Positions 53,945 through 64,000 of a stretch of DNA of 64,000 bases are shown one piece after another. The notes below the pieces were generated by a model. That model was not told where the DNA came from and did no database searches. It saw only the letters and a list, made by a program, of their open reading frames with translations. The stretch covers positions 86,546,721 through 86,610,720 of the forward strand of contig NC_064830.1 of the NCBI RefSeq assembly GCF_024166365.1, in the 5' to 3' direction. A program made the translations under genes and the position numbers. How positions within the stretch are numbered: position 1 is the first letter of the stretch; each line of letters opens with the position of its first letter. Origin of the DNA: Elephas maximus indicus. Its lineage: Eukaryota; Chordata; Mammalia; Proboscidea; Elephantidae.

Positions 53945-56272
53945 CTATACATATGGACCTGGCCAGATGAAACACAGGAATCAAATCAACTACATCTGTG
54001 GAAAGAGACAACGGAAAAGCTCAATATAATCAGTCAGAACAAGGCCATGGGCTGACTGTGGAACAGATCATCGGTTACTCACATGTAAGTTCAAGGTAAA
54101 GCTGAAGAAAATTATAACAAGTCCACGAGAACCAAAGTATGGCCTTGAGTATATCTTATCTGAATTTAGAGACCATCTGAAGAATAGATTTGATGTGCTG
54201 AACACTAATGGCCCAAGACCAGATGAGTTGTGGAATAACATCAAGGACATCATACATGAAGAAATCAAGAGGTCATTAAAAAGACAGGAAAGAAAGAAAA
54301 TACCAAAATGAATGGCAGACTCTGAAACTTGATCTTGAAATTCGAGTCACTAAAGTGAAAGGAAGAAATGATGAAGTAAAAGAACTGAACAGAAGATTTC
54401 AAAGGGTAGCTTGAGAAGACAAAGCAAAGTATTATAATGAAATGTGTAAAGACCTCGAGTTAGAAACCAAAAGGAAAGAAAGCTCTTGGTATTTCTCAAT
54501 CTGAAAGAAGTAAAGAAAAAGTTCAAGCGTCAAGTTGCAATTTTGAAGGATTCTATGGGCAAAATATTGAACAACTCAGGAAGCATCAAAAGAAGATGCA
54601 AGGACTATACAGAGTCGCTGTACAAAAAAAAAAAAATTGGTCACAGTTCAACCATTTCAGGAGATAGCATATGATCAAGAACCAGTGGTATTAAAGAAAG
54701 AAGTCTAAGCTGCACTGAAGGCATTCGTGAACAAAAGGCTCCAGGAATTGATGGAGTATCAATTGAGACATTTCAACAAATGGATGCACAGCTGGAAGTG
54801 CTCAGTTGTTTATGTCAAGAAATTTGGAAGACAGCTACCTGGCTAATCAACTGGAAGCGATCTATATTTGTGCCCATTTCAAAGAAAGGCGATCCAACAG
54901 AATATGTCAATAATTGAACAATATTATTAATATTACAAGCAAGTAAAATCTTACTGAAGATCATTCAAGAGCAGTTGCAGCAGTACATCAACAGGGAACT
55001 GCCAGAAATTCAAGCCAGATTCAGAAGAGGACATGGAACAAGGGATATCATTGCTGATGTCAGATGGATCCTGGCTAAAATTAGAGAATACCAAAAAGAT
55101 GTTTACCTGTGTTTTACTGATTATGCATAGGCATTCTGCTGTATGGATCATAACAAATTATGAATAACATTTCAAATAATAGAAATTCCAGAACGCTTAA
55201 TTGTGCTCACGAGAAACCTGTACACAGACCAAGAGGTAGCCATCTTGTATAGAACAAAGGCATACTGCATGGTTTAAAGTCAGGAAAGATGTGCATCGGG
55301 GTTGTATCCTTTCACCATACTTTTCGATCTGTGTGCTGAGAAGTTGGGCTATGTGAAGAAGAACATGGCATCAGGATTGGAGTAGGATTCATTAACAACC
55401 TGCAATATGCAGATGACACAACCTTGCTTGCTGAAAGTGAAGAGGACTCGAAGCACTTACTGATGAAGATCAGAGACTACAGCCTCCAGTAAAGATTACA
55501 CTTCAACATAAAGAAAACAAAAATCCTCACGACTGGACCAAAAGTTACCATCATGACAAACAGAGAAAAGTTTGAAGTTGTCGAGAATTTCATTTTACTT
55601 GAATCCTCAGTCAACAACTATGGAAGCAGCAGTCAAGAAACAAATGATGTATTTTATTGGGCAAATCTGCTGCAAAAAGACTTGTTTAAAATGTTAAAAA
55701 GCAAAGATGTTACTTTGAGGACTAAGGTGCACCTGACCCAAGCCATGGCATTTTCAGTGGCCTCATATGCATACGAAAGCTGGATAGTGAATAAAAAAGA
55801 ATTGATGCCTTTGAATTATGGTGTTGGCAAAGAATATTGAATATACCATGGACTTACAGAAGAACAAACAAATCTGTCTTGGAAGAAGTATAGCCAGAAT
55901 GCTCCTTAGAAGTGAGGATGGTGAGACTTTGTCTCAAGTACTTTGGGCATGTTATCAAGAGGGACTATTTCCTGGAGAAGGACATCATGCTTATTAAAGT
56001 CGAGGTTCAGAGAAAGAGAGGAAGGCTTTCAATGAGAAGGATTGACACAGTGGCTGCAACAATGGTCTCAAACATAGTAAAGATTGTCAGGATGGTGATA
56101 GGCTAGGCAGTGTTTTGTTCTGTTGTACATAGGGTCGCTGTGAGTCAGGACTGATTTGATGGCACCTAACAACAACAACAGATAGTAGATACTTGTTACT
56201 TTTGGTGATGGGAAAGGCAATCCCAAATATGGCTGAAGTTAGCACCATTTGACCAGGGTAAATAAAGACGCA

Positions 56273-56803
56273 GTCATGGATTGAATTGTGTCCCCCCAAA
56301 ATATGTGTCAGCTTGGCTGGGCCATGATTCTGAGTGGTTTGGCAGTAATGATGTAACCATCCCTTATGATGTGATCTGATGTGTTCAGCCAATCAATTGT
56401 AAGGCTATTAGGGGGGGATGCAACACCCTTACTCAGGTCACAGCCCTGATCTGATGTAAGGGGAGGTTCCCTGGGGTATGGCTTGCATCAACTTTTATCT
56501 CTTATAAGATAAAAGGAGAGAGAAGGTTGCAGAGAGGGAGGGACCTCCACCAAGAAAGAAGAATAGGGAGTGGAATGCTTCCTTTGGACCTGAGATCCCT
56601 ATGCTAAGAAACTATTAGACCCAGGGCAAGACTGATGCCAAGACCTTCCCCCAGAGCTGACAGAAAAAGAAAGCGTTCCCCTAGAGTTGGCATCCTGAAT
56701 TTGGACTTCTAGCCTCCTAAACTGTGAGAGAATAAATTTGCTTGTTAAAGCCATCCATTTGTGGTATTTCTGTTATAGCAGCACTAGATAACTAAGATAC
56801 ACA
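56273..56803 (+). mobile_element. MaLR-like solo LTR, plus orientation
   Basis: GAATTGTGTCCCCCCAAAATATG near the start and GTGAGAGAATAAATTTGC and AGCAGCACTAGATAACTAAGATACA at the end. The same family as 47128-47645. No coding. Confidence 0.88.
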
Positions 56804-56984
56804 CTAGAAGAACAGGAGAAAAAGGGACAATTTCAGTAAATGCAACAATAGTAAAAACAATTTAAAAAATGTTTGTGGTTACATAGGTAGATATGGATGC
56901 GTATGTGTGTACAGGAAGGCATATGCAAATAAATTTGCATGTTTGTGTTGGTGTGTGCTACATATATAACCACCTATATAACCA
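56804..56984. other. Unassigned
   Basis: No family recognised. Confidence 0.3.
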
Positions 56985-57990
56985 ACCACATAGGGGGCAC
57001 AGTTATGGAGGCTTCCTAGGCATCTCCAAACAACTCACAGGATTGGTTTACTGGGTGAAAATGCTTGGGACTATAGTCTTAGGGGACAACTTAGTCAACT
57101 GGCATAAAGTAGCTCACAAAGATGATGTTCTACATCCAAGTTTGGTGCGTAGCATCTGGGGTCTTAAAAGCTTACAAGCAACCATCTAAGATAAAACTAC
57201 TGGTCTCTACTCCTATGGAGCAAAAGAGAAAAAATGAAACCAAAGACTCAAAAAGAAACTCCTCCACAGAACTAATAGCCCACATGAACCACAGCTTCTT
57301 CTAACCTCATACTGTAAAAACTAGATGGTGCCCGGCTACCACTACTGACTATTCTGAACCAGGGACACAATAGAAGGTCCCCAATAGAATGAGAGAAAAA
57401 TGTAGAACAAAATTCAAATTCCTTAAAAAAGCCAGACCTACTGGACCAGTGGAAACCGTGGTGGTGTAGTGGTTAAGTGCTACGGCTTTTAATCAATGGA
57501 TTCGGGAGTTGGAATCCACCAGGCACTCCTAGGAAACTCTATGGGGCAGTTCTACTCTGTCCTGTAGGGTCGCTACGAGCCAGAATCATCTTAACGGCAA
57601 TGGGTTCGGTTTCAGTTACTGGACCATTAGAGCCTAGAGGAATCCCTGAGACTATTGCCCTAAGATACCCTTTGAACTTGTAATGAAGTATTTCACCTTT
57701 CAGCCAGATAACAGTTTGGCTTATAAGTAATGTGCTCCCTTAAACAATTAACTATATGAGACCAAATGGTCAACATTTATCTAAAAGCAAAGGTGAGAAG
57801 GCAAGGAGGAGAAGAGAAGCTAGATAAATGGAAATAGAACCAACAGAATGGAAGTAACAAGAATGCTGACACATTGTAAAAATTATAACCAATGGCACAA
57901 GAAAATCTGTATAAAAATAGTTAATGGAGAACCTAATCTGCTGTATAAACTTTCACCTAAAACACAAAATATTATTAAAAAAAAAAAACC
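56985..57990 (+). mobile_element. L1 3'UTR, plus orientation, with nested SINE
   Basis: GTCTTAGGGGACAACTTAGTC, AGCATCTGGGGTCTTAAAAGC, ACTAGATGGTGCCCGGC and, after the SINE, text ending in an A-run near 57977. The GGGTCTTAAA and ACTAGATGGTGC blocks also occur in the L1 at 59.4-60.3 kb, opposite strand. Confidence 0.85.
57449..57616 (+). mobile_element. AfroSINE, short form, with target-site duplication
   Basis: GTGGAAACCGTGGTGGTGTAGTGG head and TAACGGCAATGGGTTCGG tail, inserted in the L1 3'UTR. TACTGGACCA flanks it at 57439-57448 and 57617-57626, perfect 10 bp. Confidence 0.95.
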
Positions 57991-59116
57991 AAAAACCTCT
58001 GTCCTGACCTTTCCATTCCATCAGAGTAAAATCTGTTCCTTTTGGTTGCCTGCCATTAGGACTTCTACTTCAGACGTGAGGATACTCCTCACCTTCTGAG
58101 ACCCCAAACAGAGTAGAAGCAGTCCAATTGTTTTTGTTTCAACTTCTCTACCTTGTTCTGGGAGACTAGTTTAATAATTTAGAACTTTATCTCCTTCTGA
58201 TCGAGTCCTGCTCACCAGTACAAAGTCATTCTTTAATTTACATCGTTTTGGCTAACGCATCCCCAGTATCTAAACCCTGCCCATTGGTAGAAGTGCAGCT
58301 TTAGTCAAAGAAAGCTTACAAACAAGGAGAGGAAAAAGAAGAAAAATCTCCAGACGAAGATTCCCATGAATCTGCTCCATCTTATCCATCTCAAAGTTAG
58401 ATAGCTTCAACATACTTAGTTATTTACTACAAAATGCTAAAAATGAGTTCAGAGTTCTGGCCAAAAGCAAGGGAGTTCTGATGACCTCTTCCATTGGTTA
58501 AGAGGTTGGCTGCTAACCAAAAAGTTCTTTAGAAGTATATAGTAAGAGATACAACATTTCGACAGTACTAGAAACTAAGGATATATTTCGCTTATTTGGG
58601 CTTCTATCTTGTCCAGAGAAGATTCCCAGTAGCTTCTAAAAGTACATGCAATACCACAAAGTAGCACAAATTAAAAGTAGAGTGAAAGTTAATAGAAAAC
58701 AAGAAAATGGTGGGTGATAGAACTCCATGTAAGACTAAAAATTGAGATCATCAAGACCATCTAGAAAAGGGGGGACAAATATTTGACTGAGCTTCCTAAG
58801 GAAATTTCTACTGTTTTCCCAATACTCACAATGCCTATGAAATAAAAACGTTACCAGTTTTTCAGGAGGAGTACAAATATTCTTGGGCCAAAGATCAGGC
58901 TGGAATGTATCTTACTCTGAGAGCCTTGTAAAGATGTTTATGGTGTCAAGAACAGTGTCCTTAATATAACATCTTTTTTCATTGTTTTAAGTAATGATTC
59001 TCAGTGGAGACCAAGATTATCACATCAAAACATAATTCAGGAGAAAGTCATTTTGCAGGAACCTGTACAATGTCATCTAGTTTCCCACTTGGCTTTGTCC
59101 AGAAATACATTTTATA
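57991..59116. other. Unassigned, with a SINE head fragment at 58494-58526
   Basis: TTGGTTAAGAGGTTGGCTGC..TAACCAAAAAG near 58495 is a piece of SINE head. The rest is not recognised and has no gene. Confidence 0.4.
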
Positions 59117-59150
59117 TACACACACACACATATGTACGTATATATATACA
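59117..59150. repeat. (CA)n/(TA)n simple repeat
   Basis: ACACACACACACATATG followed by GTATATATATACA. Confidence 0.9.
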
Positions 59151-59153
59151 ATA

Positions 59154-59313
59154 TGGAGCCCTAGTGATGCAGCGGTTAAGAGATTGGCTGCTAACCAAAA
59201 GGTCTGCAGTGCGAATCCACCAGCTGCTCCTTGGAAACCCTATGGGGCAGTTCTGCTCTGCCCTCTATGGTCACTATGAGTCGGAATCGACTCGATGACA
59301 ATGGGTTATTCTA
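59154..59313 (+). mobile_element. AfroSINE, short form
   Basis: GGAGCCCTAGTGATGCAGCGG head, CTAACCAAAAGGTCTGCAG, and GAGTCGGAATCGACTCGATG tail. Low divergence in the tail. Confidence 0.94.
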
Positions 59314-59364
59314 GATATATGGTAGAATTTCCAGAATCATGGATGGTATCTTTAAAATAACCCT

Positions 59365-60369
59365 TTGTACATATTTTTTAAAATAATTTTTATTGTCCTT
59401 TCAGTGAAAGTATACAGACCAAGTCAATCTCTCACACAAAAACCCATATACACCTTGCTACACACTCCCAATTACTCTCCTCCTAATGAGACAGCCTGCT
59501 CTCTCCCTCCACTCTCTTTTTTCCTGTCCTTTTCACCAGCTTCTAACCCCCTCCACCCTCTCATCTCCCCTCTAAGCAGGAGATGCCAACATAGTCTCAA
59601 GTGTCCACCTCATCCAAGAAGCTCACTCCTCACCAGCATCCCTCTCCAACCCATTGTCCAGTCCAATCCATGTCTGAAGAGTTGGCTTCGGGAATGGTTC
59701 CTATCTTGGGCCAACAGAAGGTCTGGGGGCCATGACCACCGGGGTCCTTCCAGTCTCAGTCAGACCATTAAGTCTGGTCTTTTGAGAATTTGGGGTCTGC
59801 ATCCCACTGTTCTCCTTCTCCCTTTGGGGTTCTGTGTTGTGTTCCTTGTCAGGGCACTCATTGCTTGTAGCCGAGCACCATCTAGTTCTTCGGGTCTCAG
59901 GATGATGTAGTCTCTGGTTCATGTGGCCCTTTCTGTCTCCTTGCTCGTAATCACCTTGTATCCTTGATGTTCTTCATTCTCCTTTGATCCAGGTAGGTTG
60001 AGACCAACTGATGCATCATAGATGGCTGCTAGCTAGCATTTAAGACCCCAGACGCCACTCTTCAAAGAGGGATGCAGAATGTTTTCTAAATAGATTTTAT
60101 TATGCCAATTGACTTAGATGTCCCCTGAAACCATAGTCCCCAGACCCCTGCCCCTGCTACGCAGGACTTCGAAGCATTCAGTTTATTCAGGAAGCTTCTT
60201 TGCTTTTGGTTTAGTCCAATTATGCTGACCTCCCCGTATTTTGTGCTGTCTTTCCTTTCACCTAAAGTAGTTCTTACCTACTATCTAATTAGTGAATACC
60301 CCTCTCCCACCCTCCCTCCCTCCCCCCCTCATAACCACAAAAGAGTGTTTTCTTCTCAGTTTAAACTAT
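59365..60369 (-). other. L1 3'UTR with G-rich tract
   Basis: It includes the minus-strand G-runs at 60330-60300, several GGG blocks, which could form a G-quadruplex. Known L1 3'UTRs often contain such tracts. The 3' end holds AATAAAAATTATTTT. A plus-strand 181-codon frame (59365-59910) is antisense to this UTR and not a gene. Confidence 0.8.
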
Positions 60370-60631
60370 TTCTCAAGTTCTTATAATAGTGGTCTTATAC
60401 AATATTTGTCCTTTTGCAACTGACTCATTTCACTCAGCATAATGCCTTCCAGGTTCTTCCATGTTATGAAATGTTTCACAGATTCCTCACTGTTCTTTAT
60501 CAATGCGTAGTATTCCACTGTGTGAATATACCATAATTTATCCATTCATCTGTTGATGGGCACCTTGGTTGCTTCCATGTTTTTGCTATTGTAAACAGTG
60601 CTGCAATAAACTTGGGAGTGCATATATCTGT

Positions 60632-63007
60632 TCATGTAAAGGCTCTTATTTCTCTAGGATGTATTCCAAGGAGTGGGATTGCTGGATCGTATGGTACTTC
60701 TATTTCTAACTTTTTAAGGAAGCGCCAAATCGATTTCCAAAGTGGTTGTACCATTTGACATTCCCACCAGCAGTGTAGAAGTGTCCCAATCTCTCCACAG
60801 CCTCTCCAACATTTATTATTTTGTGTTTTTTGGATTAATGCCAGCCTTGGTTTTTGTTGAGTGAGATGAAATCTTATTGTAGTTTTGACCTGCATTTCTC
60901 TAATGGCTAATGATAGTGAACATTTCCTCATATATCTGTTAGCTAGCTGAATGTATTCTTTAGTGAAGCGTCTATTCATATCTTTTGCCCATTTTTCAGT
61001 TGGGTTATTTGTCTTTTTGCACTTGAGTTTTTGCAGTATTAAGTAGATTTTAGAGATCAGGCACTGATCAGAAATGTCATAGCTAAAAACTTTTTCCCAG
61101 TCCGTAGGTAGTCTTTTTACTCTTTTGGTGAAGTCTTTGGATGAGCATAAGTGTTTGATTTTTAGGAGCTCCCAGTTATCTAGTTTTTCTTCTGCATTCT
61201 TTATAATGTTTTCTATACTGTTTATGCCATGTATTAGGGCTCCTAACATTGTCCCTATTTTTTCTTCCATAATCTTTATCATTTTAGGTTTTATATTTAG
61301 GTCTTTGATCCATTTTGAGTTAGTTTTTGTGCATGGAGTGAGGTATGGGTCTTGTTTCATTTTTTTGCAGATGGATATCCAGTTATGCCAGCACCATTTG
61401 TTAAAAAGACTGTCTTTTCCCCATTTAACTGTTTTGGGGCCTTTGTCAAATATCAGCTGCTCACGTGTGGATGGATTTATGTCTGGATTCTCAATTCTGT
61501 GCCATTGGCCCATGTATCTGTTGTTGTACCAGTACCAGGCTGTTTTGACTACTGTGGGGGTAAAATAGGTTCTAAAATCAGGTAAAGTAAGGCCTCCTAC
61601 TTTGTTCTTCTTTTTCAGTAATGCCTTATTTATCCAGGGCCTCTTTCCCTTCCATATGAAGTTGGTGATTTGTTTGTCCATCTCATTAAAGAATGTCATT
61701 GGGATTTGGATCAGAATTGCATTAAATGTATAGATTGCTTTTGGTAGAATAGACATTTTTATAATGTTAAGTCTTCCTATCCATGAGCAAGGTATGTTCT
61801 TCCACTTATGTAAGTCTCTTTTGGTTTCTTGCAGAAGTGTACTGTAGTTTTCTTTGTATAAGTCTTTTACATCTCTGGTAAGATTTATTCCTAAGTATTT
61901 TATCTTCTTAGGAGCTACTGTAAATGGCATTGATTTGGTGATTTCCTCTTAGATGTTCTTTTTGTTGGTGTAGAGGAATCCAACGGATTTTTGTATGTTT
62001 ATCTTGTATCCCGATACTCTGCTGAACTCTTCTATTAGTTTCAGTAGTTTTCTGGAGGATTCCTTAAGGTTTTCTGTGTGTAAGATCATGTCTTCTGCAA
62101 ATAGAGATACTTCTACTTCTTCCTTGTGAATCTGGATGCCCTTTATTTCTTTATCTAGCCTAATTGCTCTGGCTTGGACTTCCAGCACAATGTTGAATAA
62201 GAGTGGTGATAAAGGGCATCCTTGTCTGGTTCCCGATCTCAGTGGAAATGTTTTCAGGCTCTCTCCATTTAGGGTGATGTTCACTGTTGGCTTTGTATAA
62301 TTGTCCTTTATTATGTTGAGAAATTTTCCTTCTATTCCTATTTTGCTGAGAGTTTTTATCATGAATGAGTGTTGAACTTTGTCAAATGCCTTTTCTGCAT
62401 CAATTGATAAAATCATGTGATTCTTGTCTTTTGTTTTGTTTATGTGGTGGATTACATCAATTGTTTTTCTGATGTTGAACCATCCCTGCATACCTGGTAT
62501 GAATCCCACTTGATCATGGTGAATTATTTTTTTGATATGTTGTTGAATTCTATTGGTTAGAATTTTGTTAAGGATTTTTGCATCTACATTCATGAGGGAT
62601 ATAGGTCTATAATATTCTTTTCTTGTGGTGTCTTTACCTGGTTTTGGTATCAGGGATATGGTAGATTCATAGAATGAGTTTGGTAGTATTCCATCCTTTT
62701 CTATGCTCTGAAATACCTTTAGTAGTAGTGGTGTTATCTCTTCTCTGAAAGTTTGGTAGAACTCTGCAGTGAAGCCGTCTGGACCAGGGCTTTTTTTTGT
62801 TGGGAGTTTTTTGATTACCTTTTCAATCTGTTCTTTTGTTATGGGTCTATTTAGTTCTACCTCTGTTTGTGTTAGCTTAGGTAGGTAGTGTATTTCTAGG
62901 AATTCATCCAATTTTTCTAGGTTTTCAAATTTGTTTGAGTATAGTTTTTCATAGTAATCTGATATGATTGTTTTAATTTCAGTGGGGTCTGTTGTAATAT
63001 CGCCCAT
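60632..63007 (-). pseudogene. L1 ORF2 reverse transcriptase and C-terminal region
   Basis: Frame 63007-61949 has [35 protein letters not shown] (catalytic Asp present) and [17 protein letters not shown]. The active-site box reads FAED where L1s have FADD, so the first Asp of that pair is Glu. A TAA at 61951-61949 then interrupts the same frame. Frame 61930-60632 (432 codons) carries the rest, including the C-terminal cysteine region RCWRGCGEIGTLLHCWWEC, and ends early with a shift relative to other L1s. Confidence 0.94.
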
Positions 63008-63019
63008 CTCATTTCTTAT

Positions 63020-63508
63020 TCAAGTAATTTGCTTCCTCTCCTGTTTTTCTTTTGTCAGTTTGGCCAATGGTTTATCAACTTTGTTGAGTTTTTCAAAAAA
63101 CCAGCTTTTGTTCTTGTTAATTCTTTCAATTGTTTTTCTGTTTTCTATAAAAAAAAAATTTATTTCATTTAGTTCAGCTCTAATTTTTATTATCTGTTTT
63201 CTTCTGGTCCCTGTGGGTTTCTTTTGTTGCTCTCTTTCTATTTGTTCAAGTTGTAGGGATAGTTCTTTGATTTTGGCCCTTTCTTCTTTTTGGATGTGTG
63301 CATTTATCGATATAAATTGGCCTCTGAGCAGCGCTTTTGCTGTGTCCCAAAGGTTCTGATAGGAAGTGTTTTCATTCTCATTGGATTCTATGAATTTCTT
63401 TATTCCATCCTTAATGTCTTCTATAATCCAGTCTTTTTTGAGCAGGGTATTGTTCAGTTTCCAAATGTTTGATTTCTTTTCCCTGCTTTTCCTGTTATTG
63501 ATTTCCAC
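63020..63508 (-). pseudogene. L1 ORF2 segment between endonuclease and RT
   Basis: 162 codons in the same frame as 63007-61949, ending at a TGA (63022-63020). The next sense codons follow directly, so one nonsense change separates this from the RT. TGA in a KQIT-stop-IRNEMGD context suggests a CGA-to-TGA CpG change. It contains WKLNNTLLKKDW and YQNLWDTAKALLRGQ, typical of this part of ORF2. Confidence 0.92.
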
Positions 63509-63597
63509 TTTTATAGCCTTATGGTCAGAGAAGATGCTTTGTAATATTTCAGTGTTTTGGATTCTGCTAAGGCTTGGTTTATGACCTAATATGTGGT

Positions 63598-63913
63598 CTA
63601 TTCTAGAGAATGTTCCATGTGCACTAGAAAAGAAGTATAGTTGGTTGCTGTTGGGTGGAGTGTTCTGTATATGTCTACGAGGTCAAGCTGGTTGATTGTG
63701 GCACTTAGATCTTCCGTGTCTTTATTGAGCTTCTTTCTGGATGTCCTGTCCTTCACCGAAAGTGGTGTGTTGAAGTCTCCTACTATTATTGTGGAGCTGT
63801 CTATCTCGCTTTTCAATGCTGATAGTTTGTTTTATGTGTCTTGCAGCCCTGTCACTGGGTGCATAAATATTTAATATGGTTATATCTTCTTGGTGTATTA
63901 TCCCTTTAATCAT
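63598..63913 (-). pseudogene. L1 ORF2 endonuclease domain fragment
   Basis: Frame 63913-63722 shows ITILNIYAPSD. A shift then moves the reading to frame 63816-63598, with VGDFNTPLSVKDRTSRKK (the Asp and Asn of GDFN are catalytic in L1 EN) and DIYRTLHPTATNYTSF. A second shift near 63637 returns it to the original frame. Two small indels thus break the domain. Confidence 0.88.
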
Positions 63914-64000
63914 TATATAGTGTCCTTCCTTATCCTTTCCGATGGATTTAACTTTAAGTCTATTTTGTCAGAAATTAATATCGCCACTCCTGCTCTTTTT

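Larger units (their letters stand above)
52988..56180 (+). mobile_element. RTE-clade LINE copy, nearly full length (52988)
   Basis: It starts with the 5' hairpin and leader (GCATGTTGCTGTGATGCTAG), includes the EN start (53423-53944, 173 codons), linker, RT and C-terminus, and ends GATGGCACCTAACAACAACAAC. The EN piece shows GLVVGKYGLGDRND after TGDWNTK. Frame breaks from 53942 onward, including a stop where copy C has CAG, and an A-run expansion at 54628. Inactive. Confidence 0.93.
59365..64000 (-). mobile_element. L1 LINE, 3' part, runs off the right edge
   Basis: Minus-strand L1 of at least 4.6 kb: part of the ORF2 endonuclease (63913-63598), the region before RT (63508-63020), RT (63007-61949), C-terminal region (61930-60632 and further broken text to about 60370), then a long 3'UTR to an AATAAA-containing A/T-rich end near 59365-59400. 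L1 ORF2 nicks DNA and reverse-transcribes L1 RNA. The copy is fairly young-looking but broken. ORF1 and the 5' end lie outside the window. Confidence 0.95.

Noticed and set aside
59365..59910. 181-codon plus-strand frame
   Set aside because: Lies antisense inside the L1 3'UTR. Its Pro/Ser/Leu-rich composition comes from C-rich complement of a G-rich UTR.
61125..61568. 147-codon plus-strand frame
   Set aside because: Antisense to the L1 ORF2 C-terminal region, which matches L1 on the other strand.
1..64000. CRISPR array, bacterial operon, phage or toxin-antitoxin system
   Set aside because: No regular spaced repeats, no ribosome binding site and operon structure, and the repeats are all mammalian retroelements.

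Overview
The window looks like nuclear DNA of an afrotherian mammal, most likely an elephant or close relative. It is AT-rich and intron-free, with almost no open reading frame beyond decayed retroelements. It carries many copies of a tRNA-headed SINE whose tail matches the 3' end of an RTE-clade LINE that is also abundant here. That SINE/LINE pair matches what is known of afrotherian AfroSINEs (tRNA-RTE class). Ancient eutherian repeats (MIR, L2, MER5A, old L1, MaLR-like LTRs) fill much of the rest. The species call is an inference from repeat content, not from a gene.

One convincing host gene is visible: an intact, intronless 112-codon short histone H2A variant on the minus strand (19965-20303), of the H2A.B/H2A.L type. 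In eutherians these variants are X-linked and testis-expressed, so the window is probably from the X chromosome (inference). Three CCAAT boxes lie upstream of its ATG and an ATTAAA poly(A) signal lies downstream. The protein has five cysteines and a half-missing acidic patch.

Layout. 1-9.6 kb: old repeats, then two nearly full-length RTE copies in opposite orientation (2079-5291 plus, 6362-9586 minus) with SINEs between them. 9.6-15 kb: old L1 and L2, and a 5'-truncated RTE (12121-14756) with a target-site duplication. 15-18.6 kb: MIR, L1 and SINEs, plus an unassigned sequence of about 200 bp present twice. 18.8-20.5 kb: an LTR with a nested SINE, then the histone gene. 20.5-31 kb: unassigned AT-rich DNA, a solo LTR inside an old L1, and many L1 fragments. 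31.2-33.8 kb: a fourth large RTE. 33.8-45.9 kb: MER5A, L2, MIR, two RTE 3' fragments, and an LTR that splits a MIR with a perfect 5-bp duplication. 46-52.5 kb: SINEs, LTRs and two RTE derivatives lacking the coding region, one with a tRNA-Gly-like head. 53-56.2 kb: a fifth large RTE. 56.3-64 kb: an LTR, an L1 3'UTR carrying a SINE, and a large L1 on the minus strand running off the right edge, with most of ORF2 readable but broken.

The elements relate to each other as a parasite network. RTE would supply the reverse transcriptase and endonuclease, and the SINEs and deletion derivatives share its 3' end and probably used its machinery. RTE-related sequence is about a quarter of the window by my count. 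I found no bacterial-type operon, CRISPR array, phage or defence system. The most notable items are the cysteine-rich H2A variant, a 5'-terminal hairpin shared by the full-length RTE copies, the chimeric tRNA-Gly/RTE element, and the duplicated octamer-containing sequence.
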